Source of the DNA: [Mycobacterium] fortunisiensis
Lineage (GTDB): Bacteria; Actinomycetota; Actinomycetes; Mycobacteriales; Mycobacteriaceae
Reading direction: 5' to 3'
Assembly (NCBI RefSeq): GCF_019050325.1
Contig: NZ_VOMB01000006.1
Location: 132,470 to 196,469 of the forward strand
Length of the DNA: 64,000 bases
How positions within the stretch are numbered: the stretch's first letter is position 1; the number at the start of each line of letters is the position of its first letter. A program made the translations under genes and the position numbers. Below the pieces are notes generated by a model, which worked only from the letters and a program-made list of their open reading frames with translations, was not told where the DNA came from and searched no databases. Below are positions 8,808 through 18,337 of this stretch, piece by piece.

Positions 8808-9962
8808 ATGCTGCCGTCGCGATCGCGGTTGATCTCCTGGAACCCAGATTCTCTGCAGGCCGCTTCAAAGTCGATCAGTTCGGCTGGCGTCTCGGTATAT
8901 CAGGCGGTGCGCAATCTCGACGATGGTTGCGACCGATTACCCGAGGCGCGGACATGGTCAGGTGGCGCTCACGAGGCAGCAACCGGCATGTTTGCCCAAG
9001 CTACCCGGCGCGCCTCGCATTTCCAGAACTACACAGAGGCTGTCTCCGAAGTCTTGTCCAGGGGTAGCGGGTTGATAGGCAAAGCCCGAACCGACCTTCT
9101 GCGGGAGGCTGATGAGATTGACAAAGGCGAACTGAACGTCACCGACCAGTGGGTGGTGTTGATCGACCCGGCTGGAATGTCAGCTGAGAAGGCCGCTGGC
9201 CTGCAAAAGCAAGCGGAGTCTGCTCAAATGGAAATCAACCGATTATTGACTGCTGTCGGTGACGCGGATCAGGAGACTGCTCAGAAACTGCTACTAGCTC
9301 GAACGGGTCGCGAGTCAGGCGGCGCCTTCAACGACGTTCAGATGCCTGGTCCGAGAGTGCTACCTCCCCGGCCCGGCGACGAGGTGCCCGACCCAAGGAC
9401 ACCCGACGGTAAGACGCTGCAGGACATCACTCGGGCCGGCGACATGGCGACGACGGTGCGGGAACAGTCTGAAACTGAAGACAATTTAGGAAATAAGATT
9501 ACGACGCTGACGATGTTAGACGGCAGTAAACAGGTGATCACGGAATTCGGCGGCTCGGTGGCATATCGATCGTTTCCAGAGGGTACGGTCAAGGTTGAAC
9601 ACATTGGCCGAAATGGAAATCATATTTCTGATACTTACACATATCACAATAAGGATGGCAGCACACGTACGGATATCACCTGGGGGGATGGGACGCAACT
9701 TTCAATTGCGAAAGATGCGGACGGGAATTGTCTCGGTGGGGTCACGGTGCCGGGAGTTAAGTCCGGCGTTCTGCCGGATACCTTTTTCACCCATCCTATT
9801 CCTGCGGCCGCGGGCGCATCCTTTTCGGGCCTGGAAAAGCAGGCCGGTAGAGGAATTCCAATATTGAGCGCTGATGCGCTCGACAACGTTAAAGTTAGGT
9901 TCGAAATTCGGCGGCCCAGCAATTGGTGTCGCAACAATGCTGTACGATCTGAATTCCGTTGA
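8808..9962 (+). CDS. ESX-associated WXG-type protein with DGS/DGT repeats, frame lost near C-terminus
   Basis: 384-residue reading frame beginning three bases after the EspC-like gene. Residues 10-150 look like a long alpha-helical ESX/WXG domain (ARTWSGGAHEAATGMF around residue 48 carries the W-x-G turn). Residues 180-210 are Pro/Asp rich. Residues 215-310 contain beta-type repeats with DGS/DGT turns (LDGSKQV, KDGSTRTDITWGDGT). The final 23 codons (RFEIRRPSNWC onward) do not look like the rest: skipping one base near 9892 continues into a glycine-rich hydrophobic frame ending at 10170. It is therefore probably a truncated form of a longer, about 453-residue protein. No enzymatic motif recognised. 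Confidence 0.6.
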   Translation: MLPSRSRLISWNPDSLQAASKSISSAGVSVYQAVRNLDDGCDRLPEARTWSGGAHEAATGMFAQATRRASHFQNYTEAVSEVLSRGSGLIGKARTDLLREADEIDKGELNVTDQWVVLIDPAGMSAEKAAGLQKQAESAQMEINRLLTAVGDADQETAQKLLLARTGRESGGAFNDVQMPGPRVLPPRPGDEVPDPRTPDGKTLQDITRAGDMATTVREQSETEDNLGNKITTLTMLDGSKQVITEFGGSVAYRSFPEGTVKVEHIGRNGNHISDTYTYHNKDGSTRTDITWGDGTQLSIAKDADGNCLGGVTVPGVKSGVLPDTFFTHPIPAAAGASFSGLEKQAGRGIPILSADALDNVKVRFEIRRPSNWCRNNAVRSEFR

Positions 9963-10170
9963 AAATGTGCATGAGGCTTGTGTGACCGCAATGTCCGGTG
10001 CGGGAAGCATCGCGGGTGGTTACTTTGGCGGGCCCATGGGGGCGGCGGCTGTCTCGGCGATGGGGCTGCCGATGCTCGCCCCTGTCGGTGCATTCATGGG
10101 CGACTTGGCCGGTGCATGGACATTGGGCTATATCGGAGGTGCCATCGGCGAACTCGTGTGCCCCTCATGA
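9874..10170 (+). pseudogene. frame-shifted C-terminal part of the ESX-associated protein
   Basis: The +1 frame relative to the upstream gene encodes KLGSKFGGPAIGVATMLYDL followed by a glycine-zipper type segment (SGAGSIAGGYFGG, GAAAVSAMG, GDLAGAWTLGYIGGAIGELV). It overlaps the upstream frame by 89 bases and has no ribosome-binding site. Reading ...SADALDNVK then KLGSKFGG gives a smooth join, so this is best read as the original C-terminus separated by a one-base insertion (or a +1 frameshift site). Independent translation is the less likely alternative. Its stop overlaps the next start (ATGA). Confidence 0.55.
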
Positions 10171-10916
10171 AGGTAGGTCTCCCGGCTATTCTCGGCGCAC
10201 TTTTGTTCGGCGCCACAGGAATCCTGGCTTCCGTCTGGATAGTGGTTGCAGTGATGCGCGGCGAATACCTTACGGCTATAGTTTCCTCCGGTTTTGCGCT
10301 GGCCTGCCTCGCCTTTTCTGTGCCGCTGTTGAAAGTGATTCGTGGCAGCGTATTTCCGCGCGGTGAATGGGGTGCTGAGGGTACGATGATTCACCCAGAT
10401 CGGGGTATCGAGTTCCCCGTGATAATCGGGACCTTCGGTGCGGTTGTGGCAAGTGTGTTGTTTACCGCGTTTTTTCCATTCGGCAGACTTGATATACCTG
10501 TGCCGAGTGAAACCCGGGTATTGCTTCCGTATCTTAGCGGAATGTTAGTGCTCGTGAGTACCCCGATTGTCTGGAGAATACTTCGATCTGGCGGCATCTA
10601 TTGGCTGCAATTGACTCCAGATGGATTCGTTGTGAACGCCGGCGGCGTCTCGCCGCGAGTTGGTTCTTGGGATCAAGTGGTTGATGTAACCGACGCGGTC
10701 CCCGGCAGTACTGCGGCGGATGATCCGAATACCGTTGTTCTCGTTCTTGAGGGCGATGTAGTGATCAAACTTCCTGGTGCGGCATTCACGCCGGAAGGAG
10801 TTGCGCTGCGTCGACTAGTATTTTTCTATTGGCAGCATCCGCTCAACCGAGATGAACTCGCTGACAACCGTGCATTCGATCGTTTGCGATCGGAAAACTT
10901 TCGCGCAGGCTCTTGA
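10167..10916 (+). CDS. four-helix membrane protein of the ESX-like operon
   Basis: 249 residues with four clear membrane segments: about 3-27 (AILGALLFGATGILASVWIV), 32-53, 86-108 (VIIGTFGAVVASVLFTAFF) and 124-142. The soluble C-terminal part (YWLQLTPDGFVVNAGG ... WDQVVDV ... VVLVLEGD) resembles a bacterial PH-like beta domain. ATG 10167 overlaps the upstream stop by four bases, so it is translationally coupled to the C-terminal frame of the preceding protein. That coupling and position suggest a partner or immunity protein for the ESX-associated protein; this is inference. No homologue recognised by name. Confidence 0.7.
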   Translation: MKVGLPAILGALLFGATGILASVWIVVAVMRGEYLTAIVSSGFALACLAFSVPLLKVIRGSVFPRGEWGAEGTMIHPDRGIEFPVIIGTFGAVVASVLFTAFFPFGRLDIPVPSETRVLLPYLSGMLVLVSTPIVWRILRSGGIYWLQLTPDGFVVNAGGVSPRVGSWDQVVDVTDAVPGSTAADDPNTVVLVLEGDVVIKLPGAAFTPEGVALRRLVFFYWQHPLNRDELADNRAFDRLRSENFRAGS

Positions 10917-11013
10917 CCTCGCCGTCCCGTCAGCCGGTCCTGGCCAGTGCACGGCCAGCAGACCGAACCGTTGTAAACCGAATCCCGGCAGTAGGGCGGC
11001 CTTGAAAAACCGT

Positions 11014-12348
11014 ATGCGCCTGCGCTTTCGCTGGTGGTCGATGGCCGCTCTCGCCTGCGTAGCGACAGTTGTATCCAGTTGTTCCGGCGGCACCACCGAG
11101 GGACAGCCGATCAAGGACGCGTTGGCGCCTGAGTTGCCGCAACAGATCCTGCTGTCCTCATCGATGCGTCGGCAACCCGTGCCAGGGTGGACGACTACGG
11201 TTGGCGAGCTTGCCCTACCGCCCAGCACGGTCGTCCGGCCGGTAGGGTACGTCGATGATCGGGGAGTCTTCCTGGGTATCGCCGAGGACGGGTGGTGGCT
11301 ATTCGGTCTCGACGTCACGACAGGTCAGCGGACCTTCGGTCCCGTGCGCCTTGGGCCTGCCGGTGAGGCAACGGATTTCAAATGCTATGTGAATGGCCCA
11401 CCCGTGGTCCTCTGCGTGCGGCAGGGGCCCGATCCAAACGCCCCGTCTACGGCGTGGGTGGTGGATTCGTCGTCGGGCACCGTGAAATACGACGGACCTA
11501 CTGAGCTACATGTGGCGGCGCAGGATAAGCCTCGCCTGGAACAGGTCGGCGACTACGCGGTCGCGGTGATGTCGGGGAAGGGCGTATATGGAGTGGGTGC
11601 GCATGGCGAGCTGACGTGGTTCGTACCCGGTGATGGAATATTGCCAGCGCAATTCGCATCTTGGGAGCGGGATGCACATCCATCGACATTGGCAGTCCAA
11701 GGTCGTGACGAAATCACCGACGTGGTGTTCTCCGTGGTGGACGGCAGCATCGTGAAACCATCTATGCCGCAAAATGTTCAATTTGGCCGTGCCGTCATCT
11801 ACCCCGGCGGCTTCGGCTACGAGTACAACCCGGTGGGTGACTTCAGTACGGAACGAGTGGCATTCTTCGACGACACTGGGAAGAAGCTCAGCGCGCCAGA
11901 TTCGCGCGGTACTCTGGAAACTCGTTCCGTCGATCTGCCGCTCGTGAGGTCAGCGTCGAAGGACATCGTGCTCACCCTCGCTGGTCAACAGCTCCTCGAG
12001 CTCCCACCATCACTGACGTCCCCGGATGCTCGTCTCATCGGATCCCGATTCTTCGTTGCCGCTGACAAGGAGCATCGAAGTTGGCGGCAATTCGACCTGC
12101 AGACCGGTGAGCCCGGAGAGACCTGCGAAGGCGAGAGCCTTGGATTTCAGTACATCGCCTCAGACGGTGAGGTGGCTGTCGCCCACGGGAAGCGCACCCC
12201 TGCACAGGCGATCGATCTGACGACCTGTGACGTGCTGTGGTCGATAGCGGGATCAACCCCGGACGAAGCCAAAGAGGTCTGGAAAGTAAACACCACGTTG
12301 GTACAACGCAGCAACGACAGGCTGTTTGCGTTGGTGCCCCCGAAATAG
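11014..12348 (+). CDS. lipoprotein with beta-propeller-like body
   Basis: 444-residue predicted lipoprotein. The N-terminus has basic residues (MRLRFRWW), a hydrophobic stretch and a lipobox ending VVSSC with lipidated Cys23. The rest has repeated short beta motifs (GWWLFGLDVTTGQRT, AWVVDSSSGTVKYDG, WRQFDLQTGEPG, TTCDVLWSI) like a PQQ/WD-type propeller. ATG 11014 is used; an in-frame TTG at 11002 with AGGGCGG just upstream is a real alternative adding four residues. It begins about 100 bases after the membrane protein and closes the accessory operon. Role unknown; anchored at the outer face of the membrane. Confidence 0.7.
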   Translation: MRLRFRWWSMAALACVATVVSSCSGGTTEGQPIKDALAPELPQQILLSSSMRRQPVPGWTTTVGELALPPSTVVRPVGYVDDRGVFLGIAEDGWWLFGLDVTTGQRTFGPVRLGPAGEATDFKCYVNGPPVVLCVRQGPDPNAPSTAWVVDSSSGTVKYDGPTELHVAAQDKPRLEQVGDYAVAVMSGKGVYGVGAHGELTWFVPGDGILPAQFASWERDAHPSTLAVQGRDEITDVVFSVVDGSIVKPSMPQNVQFGRAVIYPGGFGYEYNPVGDFSTERVAFFDDTGKKLSAPDSRGTLETRSVDLPLVRSASKDIVLTLAGQQLLELPPSLTSPDARLIGSRFFVAADKEHRSWRQFDLQTGEPGETCEGESLGFQYIASDGEVAVAHGKRTPAQAIDLTTCDVLWSIAGSTPDEAKEVWKVNTTLVQRSNDRLFALVPPK

Positions 12349-12384
12349 CACCCTCACCGCGCCACGAGCGTGCGCAAAGTGTTG

Positions 12385-12428
12385 CCCCGCGAGCGGCGTG
12401 TCGGGGACAAACACGCACGCTCGCGGGG
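12385..12428. terminator. strong hairpin between convergent lipoprotein and encapsulin genes
   Basis: Arms 12385-12401 and 12411-12428 (CCCCGCGAGCG pairing with CGCTCGCGGGG, then CGTGT with ACACG around one bulge), loop about nine bases. No U-tract. It sits between two convergent genes, so it may end both transcripts. A further CGAGCGTGCG at 12365-12374 can compete for the same 3' arm. Confidence 0.6.
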
Positions 12429-12436
12429 CAAGGGGA

Positions 12437-13234
12437 TCAGGCAGTGAGCGCTACGGAGGCTTCGGCGGTGTAGGCCAGGAACGTCAGGGTCTCCTGCAGG
12501 TACAGCTGCACGCTCTCGGCGTCGTGGGACAGGTAGCCGATCGACACGTCGGTGCCCAGCTGCAGGTCGAAATCCCCACCGCGGGTGGACAACACGAACG
12601 CCCCGTCGATGGCCGGGGCCCAGATGATCTGCCCGTCGACCAGCCGGCTCAGATGGTCGCGGATCGGGTAACCGCCCACCGTGGTCTCGCTGACCTTCGT
12701 GTAGGTCTCGGCCGACAGCAGCACCGAGTACGGACCGTCCACACCGGCCAGTCGCAGCTCCGACAGGGCCTGGGCGATCACGTCGGGAATCTCGCGGGCG
12801 TCGTCGGGCAGGGCCAGCGCCGGGTTGGAGCTCGAGCTGCGGATGCCTTCGATCGACGCGGCCGGATAACCTTCGAAGATCGCTCGGTCCTCGACGAACG
12901 CCAGCTTCTTGGCGGCATCCTTGACCGGATCCCAATCGGAATCCTGCGATCCGCGCTCGACATCGTCGATGTCCTTGCGCTGCACCGTGAATGGGACGCG
13001 CAGGCGCACCAGTGGTTTGGCGTCGCGCAGGTGGGCGACGACACCGTCGCCGGGCGGGCTGACATCGAGCAGGTGGCCCGTGCTGATCGCCGCGGTGACC
13101 GGGCCGCCGGGCTCACTGACATCGACCACGCGGCGTCCGGCGATGTGGCGCTTGAAGGTCCGGCTGGCTTCGAGCTCGATCTCAGCCCAGGCCGACGCGG
13201 TGATGGGAGCGAGCTCGCGGTACAGGTTGTTCAT
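12437..13234 (-). CDS. encapsulin shell protein (Cfp29-type, family 1)
   Basis: 265-residue HK97-fold protein that self-assembles into a protein nanocompartment. Family signatures: start MNNLYRELAPITASAWAEIE, PLVRLRVPFTVQRKDIDD, KDAAKKLAFVEDRAIFEGY, and GYLSHDAESVQLYLQETLTF near the C-terminus. It matches Rv0798c (Cfp29) in position and length. It overlaps the upstream DyP gene by four bases (ATGA), giving coupled synthesis of shell and cargo. Cargo is the DyP peroxidase, whose C-terminus carries the packaging peptide. Confidence 0.97.
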   Translation of the reverse strand: MNNLYRELAPITASAWAEIELEASRTFKRHIAGRRVVDVSEPGGPVTAAISTGHLLDVSPPGDGVVAHLRDAKPLVRLRVPFTVQRKDIDDVERGSQDSDWDPVKDAAKKLAFVEDRAIFEGYPAASIEGIRSSSSNPALALPDDAREIPDVIAQALSELRLAGVDGPYSVLLSAETYTKVSETTVGGYPIRDHLSRLVDGQIIWAPAIDGAFVLSTRGGDFDLQLGTDVSIGYLSHDAESVQLYLQETLTFLAYTAEASVALTA

Positions 13235-14262
13235 TGCGGGATTCCTTTCAGGCTGCCGATGCCCAGTGAGCCGTTGGGGTGGCCCTCGGGTGAAACGTCT
13301 GCTGCCGACTCTGACGTCGCATCCGACGACGGCAGTGGCGGTGGATCATCGAGAAAATCGATCGTGGGGGAGAAGAACAGGCCGCCGGTGAGGGCGGTGG
13401 AGAAATCCAGGATGCGGTCGGTGTTGCCGGGCGGGTCCCCGATGAACATGTTGGTCAGCATCCGTTCGGTGACCGTGGGCGTGCGCGAGTAACCGATGTA
13501 GTACGTACCGAATTCACCCTTGCCGATCTCACCGAACGGCATGTTGTGCCGGATGATCTTCAGCTCGTTGCCCTCGTCGTCCTCGATCACGTTGAGCGCC
13601 ACGTGCGAATTCGCCGGCTTGACCGCATCGTCGAGCTCGATGTCGTCGAGCTTGGTACGGCCGATCACCCGCTCCTGCTCCTCGGTGGACAACGAATTCC
13701 ACGCAGCCATGTCGTGCACATACTTCTGCACGTGCACGTAGCAGCCGCCGGCGAAATCCGGGTCCTCGTCGCCGATCTGGCTGGCATTGGTGGCCACCGG
13801 ACCGTTCGGGTTCTCGGTGCCGTCGACGAAACCCATCAGGTCGCGGTTGTCGAAGAACTTGAAGCCGTGCACTTCGTCGACGATCGTCACGGCGCCGGCC
13901 AGTGCGTCGGCGAATTTGGTGGCGAGTTCGAAGCACACGTCCATCGACTCGGCCCGCAGGTGGAACAGCAGGTCACCGGGGGTTGCCGGGGCGCGGTGGC
14001 GCGGCCCCTCCAACGGCACGAACGGATGCAGCTCGGCGGGACGCGGACCGGAGAACAACCGGTCCCAGGCGTCGGATCCGATCGAGACGATCGCCGACAG
14101 GTGTTTGGTGGGATCGCGGAAGCCGATGGCGCGCACCAGACCTGAGATGTCGGCCAGGGCGTCGTGGACCGTGGCCTCGCCGCCTTCGTCGATCGTGACG
14201 ACCATGAACACGGCGGCCGGCGTCAGCGGCGCCAGGACCGGCTGGGGCTGTGGGGCAGGCAC
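13231..14262 (-). CDS. dye-decolourising (DyP) haem peroxidase, encapsulin cargo
   Basis: 343-residue haem peroxidase. The catalytic GxxDG motif is GFVDGTENPNG, and the proximal-haem region NSHVALN and GTYYIGYSRTPTVTERML are present. The C-terminus ends NGSLGIGSLKGIPQ, the targeting peptide type (SLGIGSLKG) that docks cargo inside family 1 encapsulins, joined by a Ser/Asp/Pro-rich linker (about residues 305-328). GTG 14262 is the only start giving the full family N-terminus. It is first in a two-gene operon with encapsulin and divergent from pepC. Role: peroxide detoxification in a compartment. Confidence 0.97.
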   Translation of the reverse strand: MPAPQPQPVLAPLTPAAVFMVVTIDEGGEATVHDALADISGLVRAIGFRDPTKHLSAIVSIGSDAWDRLFSGPRPAELHPFVPLEGPRHRAPATPGDLLFHLRAESMDVCFELATKFADALAGAVTIVDEVHGFKFFDNRDLMGFVDGTENPNGPVATNASQIGDEDPDFAGGCYVHVQKYVHDMAAWNSLSTEEQERVIGRTKLDDIELDDAVKPANSHVALNVIEDDEGNELKIIRHNMPFGEIGKGEFGTYYIGYSRTPTVTERMLTNMFIGDPPGNTDRILDFSTALTGGLFFSPTIDFLDDPPPLPSSDATSESAADVSPEGHPNGSLGIGSLKGIPQ

Positions 14263-14312
14263 ATATTGGACCCTAACGCGCTCAGCCCCGAAATCCCGGT
14301 CAAGATAGAGAT

Positions 14313-15572
14313 ATGCCAGCCAGTCCCCAGAGCCTGTGCGAGTTCATCGATGCCTCGCCGTCGCCTTTCCACGTGTGTGCCTCGGCAGCGCGCCGACTGC
14401 GCGACGCGGGATTCACCGAGCTGTCCGAAACTGACGCCTGGCCCGGTACCGGCAGGTTCTTCACGGTGCGGGCCGGTTCGCTGGTGGCGTGGAACACCCA
14501 GGGCGCCGACCCCGGTTCCCCGTTCCGGGTGGTCGGCGGCCACACCGACAGCCCGAACCTTCGGGTCAAACAGCACCCGGACCGTGTCGTGGCGGGTTGG
14601 CAGGTCGTCGCGCTGCAGCCCTACGGCGGGGCCTGGCTGAACTCCTGGCTGGACCGCGACCTGGGCATCAGCGGCCGCCTTTCGGTGCGCCGGGGCTCGG
14701 TGGTCGAACACCTGCTGGTGCGGGTCGACGATCCGATCCTGCGGGTACCGCAGCTGGCCATCCACCTGTCCGAGGACCGCAAGGGTGTCAGCCCGGACCC
14801 GCAGCGCCACGTGAATGCGGTGTGGGGGCTGGGGGAGCGACCGAAATCCTTCCTCGGTTTCATCGCCGAGCGGGCCGGGGTTGCCGAGCGCGACGTGCTG
14901 GGCTTTGACCTGATGACCCACGACCTGACTCCGTCGGCGGTCACCGGCGTGGGCGGGGAGTTCGTCAGCGCGCCCCGGTTGGACAACCAGGTCACCTGCT
15001 ACGCCGGGCTGGAGGCCTTCCTGGCTGCCGACAGTGGCGCCCAGATCCCGGTGCTGGCGTTGTTCGACCATGAGGAGGTCGGCTCGACGTCGGACCACGG
15101 CGCCCAGTCCGAGCTGCTGCCCACAGTGCTCGAGCGCATCGTGCTCGCCGCGGGCGGTAGCCGGGAGGACTTCCTGCGCCGGGCCGCCGGGTCGATGGTG
15201 GCCTCGGGTGACATGGCGCACGCGACACATCCGAACTACCCGGACCGCCACGAACCCGGCCACCAGATCGCGGTGAACGCCGGACCCGTGCTCAAGGTGC
15301 AGCCCAATCTGCGCTACGCCACCGACGGCCGCACCGCGGCGGCATTCGCGCTGGCCTGTGACCAGGCCGGGGTGCCGCTGCAGCGCTATGAGCACCGCGC
15401 CGACCTGCCGTGCGGGTCCACCATCGGGCCGATGACCTCGGCGCGCACCGGGATCCCGACCGTCGACGTGGGCGCCGCACAACTCGCGATGCACTCGGCG
15501 CGCGAGTTCATGGGTGCCAAGGATGTGGCGGCCTACTCCGCGGCATTACAGGCGTTCTTGTCACCGGCCTGA
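14313..15572 (+). CDS. pepC: M18 family aminopeptidase (aspartyl-type)
   Basis: 419-residue metallo-aminopeptidase, cytosolic, removing N-terminal (often acidic) residues. Zinc-ligand blocks: [50 protein letters not shown], and the C-terminal [16 protein letters not shown] with the last ligand histidine. Corresponds to Rv0800. ATG 14313 follows 50 bases after the divergent DyP start, so a bidirectional promoter region is shared. Confidence 0.96.
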   Translation: MPASPQSLCEFIDASPSPFHVCASAARRLRDAGFTELSETDAWPGTGRFFTVRAGSLVAWNTQGADPGSPFRVVGGHTDSPNLRVKQHPDRVVAGWQVVALQPYGGAWLNSWLDRDLGISGRLSVRRGSVVEHLLVRVDDPILRVPQLAIHLSEDRKGVSPDPQRHVNAVWGLGERPKSFLGFIAERAGVAERDVLGFDLMTHDLTPSAVTGVGGEFVSAPRLDNQVTCYAGLEAFLAADSGAQIPVLALFDHEEVGSTSDHGAQSELLPTVLERIVLAAGGSREDFLRRAAGSMVASGDMAHATHPNYPDRHEPGHQIAVNAGPVLKVQPNLRYATDGRTAAAFALACDQAGVPLQRYEHRADLPCGSTIGPMTSARTGIPTVDVGAAQLAMHSAREFMGAKDVAAYSAALQAFLSPA

Positions 15573-15587
15573 TCTAGGGTCGGCGCC

Positions 15588-15941
15588 ATGGCACTGTCCG
15601 TGGAGATGATCACTGTCGACTGCACAGACCCCGATGCGCTGGCCCAGTGGTGGGCGCAAGCTCTCGGCGCTCAGGTGACCGCCGTTGCGGCAGGCGAATT
15701 CGTGATGCTCGTGCCGCCCGACGGGCCGCGCCTGGCGTTCCAGAGGGTTCCCGATCCGACGCCCGGCAAGAACCGGGTCCACCTCGACCTCAGCGCGGCG
15801 GACGGGGAAGCCGAGGTGTCGCGGTTGGTGGGGCTCGGCGCCACCGAGACCGGGCGGCACAGCTTCGGTGACGACTTCAGCTGGGTGGTGCTGGCCGATC
15901 CCGAGGGCAACGCGTTCTGTGTCGGCCTGGGGCAGGGCTAG
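15588..15941 (+). CDS. glyoxalase/VOC superfamily protein
   Basis: 117-residue protein with the vicinal-oxygen-chelate fold: MITVDCTDPDALAQWWAQALGAQ at the start, KNRVHLDLSAADGEAEVSRLVGLGA in the middle and VLADPEGNAFCVG at the end, the common bacterial glyoxalase-like layout. The metal-ligand pattern (His in HLDLSA, Glu in DPEGN) is partly kept. Substrate unknown; Rv0801 position. Start ATG 15588 lies seven bases after TAGGGT (15575-15580), a leaderless arrangement. Confidence 0.85.
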   Translation: MALSVEMITVDCTDPDALAQWWAQALGAQVTAVAAGEFVMLVPPDGPRLAFQRVPDPTPGKNRVHLDLSAADGEAEVSRLVGLGATETGRHSFGDDFSWVVLADPEGNAFCVGLGQG

Positions 15942-16018
15942 CTGATCCGGCTGGGCCACGAAGCCGGCCAAGACGCGGCTGCCTGCGGCTATACGCGGGC
16001 AACCACTAAACTGGTCGC

Positions 16019-18337
16019 GTGACGTCTGAGCTCACCCACGATATCGACACGGTGCAGCGGGCAGCCGCCACCCCCGAACAGCCCCAGCCGTACCGCGAAC
16101 TCGGCCTCAAGGACGACGAGTACCAGCGGATTCGCGAGATCCTGGGTCGCCGCCCCACCGACGCCGAGCTGGCGATGTACTCGGTGATGTGGAGCGAACA
16201 CTGCTCCTACAAGTCCTCCAAGGTGCACCTCCGCTACTTCGGCGAGACCACCACCGACGAGATGCGGGCCGGCATGCTGGCCGGCATCGGCGAGAACGCC
16301 GGCGTCGTCGACATCGGTGACGGCTGGGCCGTCACGTTCAAGGTGGAATCGCACAACCACCCGTCCTACGTCGAGCCCTACCAGGGGGCGGCCACCGGCG
16401 TCGGCGGCATCGTCCGCGACATCATGGCGATGGGCGCCCGGCCGGTGGCGGTGATGGACCAGCTGCGCTTCGGCGCGGCCGACGCCCCCGACACCCGCCG
16501 CGTGCTCGACGGCGTGGTGCGCGGTGTCGGCGGCTACGGCAACTCGCTGGGCCTGCCCAACATCGGTGGCGAGACGATCTTCGACCCCTCCTACGCGGGC
16601 AACCCGTTGGTCAATGCGCTGTGCGTCGGGGCGTTGCGCAAGGAGGACCTGCACCTGGCCTTCGCCTCGGGCACCGGCAACAAGATCATCCTGTTCGGTG
16701 CGCGCACCGGCCTGGACGGCATCGGCGGGGTGTCGGTGCTGGCCAGCGACACCTTCAGCGGCGACGAATCCGGTGCCGGCCGAAAGAAACTGCCGAGCGT
16801 CCAGGTGGGCGACCCGTTCACCGAGAAGGTGCTCATCGAGTGTTGCCTTGAGCTGTACGCAGCCGGCCTGGTGGTCGGTATCCAGGACCTCGGCGGTGCC
16901 GGATTGTCCTGTGCCACCTCCGAACTCGCGTCCGCGGGCGACGGGGGCATGCGCATCGAGCTGGATCAGGTGCCGCTGCGCGCAGCCGACATGACCCCGG
17001 CCGAGGTGCTCTCCAGCGAGTCCCAGGAACGCATGTGCGCCGTGGTCACCCCCGAGAACGTCGAGGCGTTCCTGGCGGTGTGCCGCAAGTGGGAAGTGCT
17101 GGCCACCGTGATCGGCGAGGTCACCGAGGGCGACCGGCTCGAGATCACCTGGCACGGCGAGACCGTGGTCGACGTGCCACCGCGCACCGTGGCCCACGAA
17201 GGACCCGTCTACCAGCGCCCGGTGGCCCGTCCCGACACCCAGGACGCCCTGGTCGCCGACACCTCGGCCAAGCTGCCCCGGCCCAAGACCGGCGACGAGC
17301 TCAAGGCCACCCTGCTGGCCCTGATCGGCAGCCCGCACCTGTGCAGCCGGGCCTTCATCACCGAACAGTACGACCGCTACGTGCGCGGCAACACCGTGCT
17401 GGCCGAGCACGCCGACGGCGGCGTGCTGCGCATCGACGAGACCACCGGTCGCGGGATCGCGGTCGCCACCGATGCCTCGGGCCGCTACACCCAGCTCGAC
17501 CCGTACACCGGTGCGCAGCTGGCGCTCGCCGAGGCCTACCGAAACGTCGCGGTCACCGGGGCCACCCCGGTCGCGGTGACCAACTGCCTCAACTTCGGTT
17601 CGCCGGAAGATCCCGGCGTGATGTGGCAGTTCAGTCAGGCCGTCCGCGGATTGGCCGATGGCTGTGCCGCCCTTGGCATTCCGGTCACCGGTGGCAACGT
17701 CAGCTTCTACAACCAGACCGGCTCCACCGCGATCCTGCCGACCCCGGTGGTCGGCGTGCTCGGCGTGCTCGACGACGTGAAGCGCCGCATCCCCACCGGT
17801 TTGGGCACCGAGCCGGGCGAGACGCTGCTGCTGCTCGGTGACACCCACGACGAATTCGACGGATCGATCTGGGCACAGGTCACCGGTGATCACCTCGGCG
17901 GGGTGCCGCCGAAGGTGGACCTGGGCCGCGAGAAGCTGCTGGCCGAGGTGCTGACCGCGGCCTCCCGCGACGGTCTGATCTCGGCGGCCCACGACCTCTC
18001 CGAGGGCGGGCTGATCCAGGCTGTGGTGGAGGCCGCGCTGGCCGGTGAAACCGGTTGCCGGGTCATCCTTCCCGAGGATCTGCCCGAGGGCATTGATCCG
18101 TTCGTCTTCCTGTTCTCGGAGTCCGCGGGCCGGGTGCTCGTGGCCGTACCGCGCACCGAGGAGAGCCGGTTCCGGGCGATGTGTGAGGCCAGGGACCTAC
18201 CGGTGGCCCGGGTCGGCGTCGTCGACCAGGGGCCCGAAGACGGTGAACCCGCGATCGAGGTCCAGGGACAGTTCAGCATCTCGCTCGCAGAGCTACGGAG
18301 CACGTCGGAGGGCGTGCTGCCCGGGCTGTTCGGGTGA
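16019..18337 (+). CDS. purL: phosphoribosylformylglycinamidine synthase subunit PurL
   Basis: 772-residue small-type FGAM synthase catalytic subunit (step 4 of purine synthesis), which needs PurQ and PurS. Signatures: [16 protein letters not shown] near the N-terminus, [24 protein letters not shown] with the active-site His, [17 protein letters not shown], and [10 protein letters not shown] in the second half. GTG 16019 is supported by TAAACT at 16007-16012, six bases before it (leaderless). The stop overlaps the next start (GTGA). Confidence 0.97.
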   Translation: MTSELTHDIDTVQRAAATPEQPQPYRELGLKDDEYQRIREILGRRPTDAELAMYSVMWSEHCSYKSSKVHLRYFGETTTDEMRAGMLAGIGENAGVVDIGDGWAVTFKVESHNHPSYVEPYQGAATGVGGIVRDIMAMGARPVAVMDQLRFGAADAPDTRRVLDGVVRGVGGYGNSLGLPNIGGETIFDPSYAGNPLVNALCVGALRKEDLHLAFASGTGNKIILFGARTGLDGIGGVSVLASDTFSGDESGAGRKKLPSVQVGDPFTEKVLIECCLELYAAGLVVGIQDLGGAGLSCATSELASAGDGGMRIELDQVPLRAADMTPAEVLSSESQERMCAVVTPENVEAFLAVCRKWEVLATVIGEVTEGDRLEITWHGETVVDVPPRTVAHEGPVYQRPVARPDTQDALVADTSAKLPRPKTGDELKATLLALIGSPHLCSRAFITEQYDRYVRGNTVLAEHADGGVLRIDETTGRGIAVATDASGRYTQLDPYTGAQLALAEAYRNVAVTGATPVAVTNCLNFGSPEDPGVMWQFSQAVRGLADGCAALGIPVTGGNVSFYNQTGSTAILPTPVVGVLGVLDDVKRRIPTGLGTEPGETLLLLGDTHDEFDGSIWAQVTGDHLGGVPPKVDLGREKLLAEVLTAASRDGLISAAHDLSEGGLIQAVVEAALAGETGCRVILPEDLPEGIDPFVFLFSESAGRVLVAVPRTEESRFRAMCEARDLPVARVGVVDQGPEDGEPAIEVQGQFSISLAELRSTSEGVLPGLFG

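Noticed and set aside
9874..10170. The glycine-rich 98-codon frame as an independent gene
   Set aside because: No ribosome-binding site, overlaps the upstream frame by 89 bases and continues its sequence sensibly after a one-base skip; listed as a frame-shifted remnant instead.
12326..13492. 388-codon plus-strand frame across encapsulin and DyP
   Set aside because: Antisense to two clearly identified genes; no protein-like features.
15989..17992. 667-codon open frame antisense to purL
   Set aside because: Purely a reverse-frame shadow of purL, His/Gly/Val rich with no domain or start signal.
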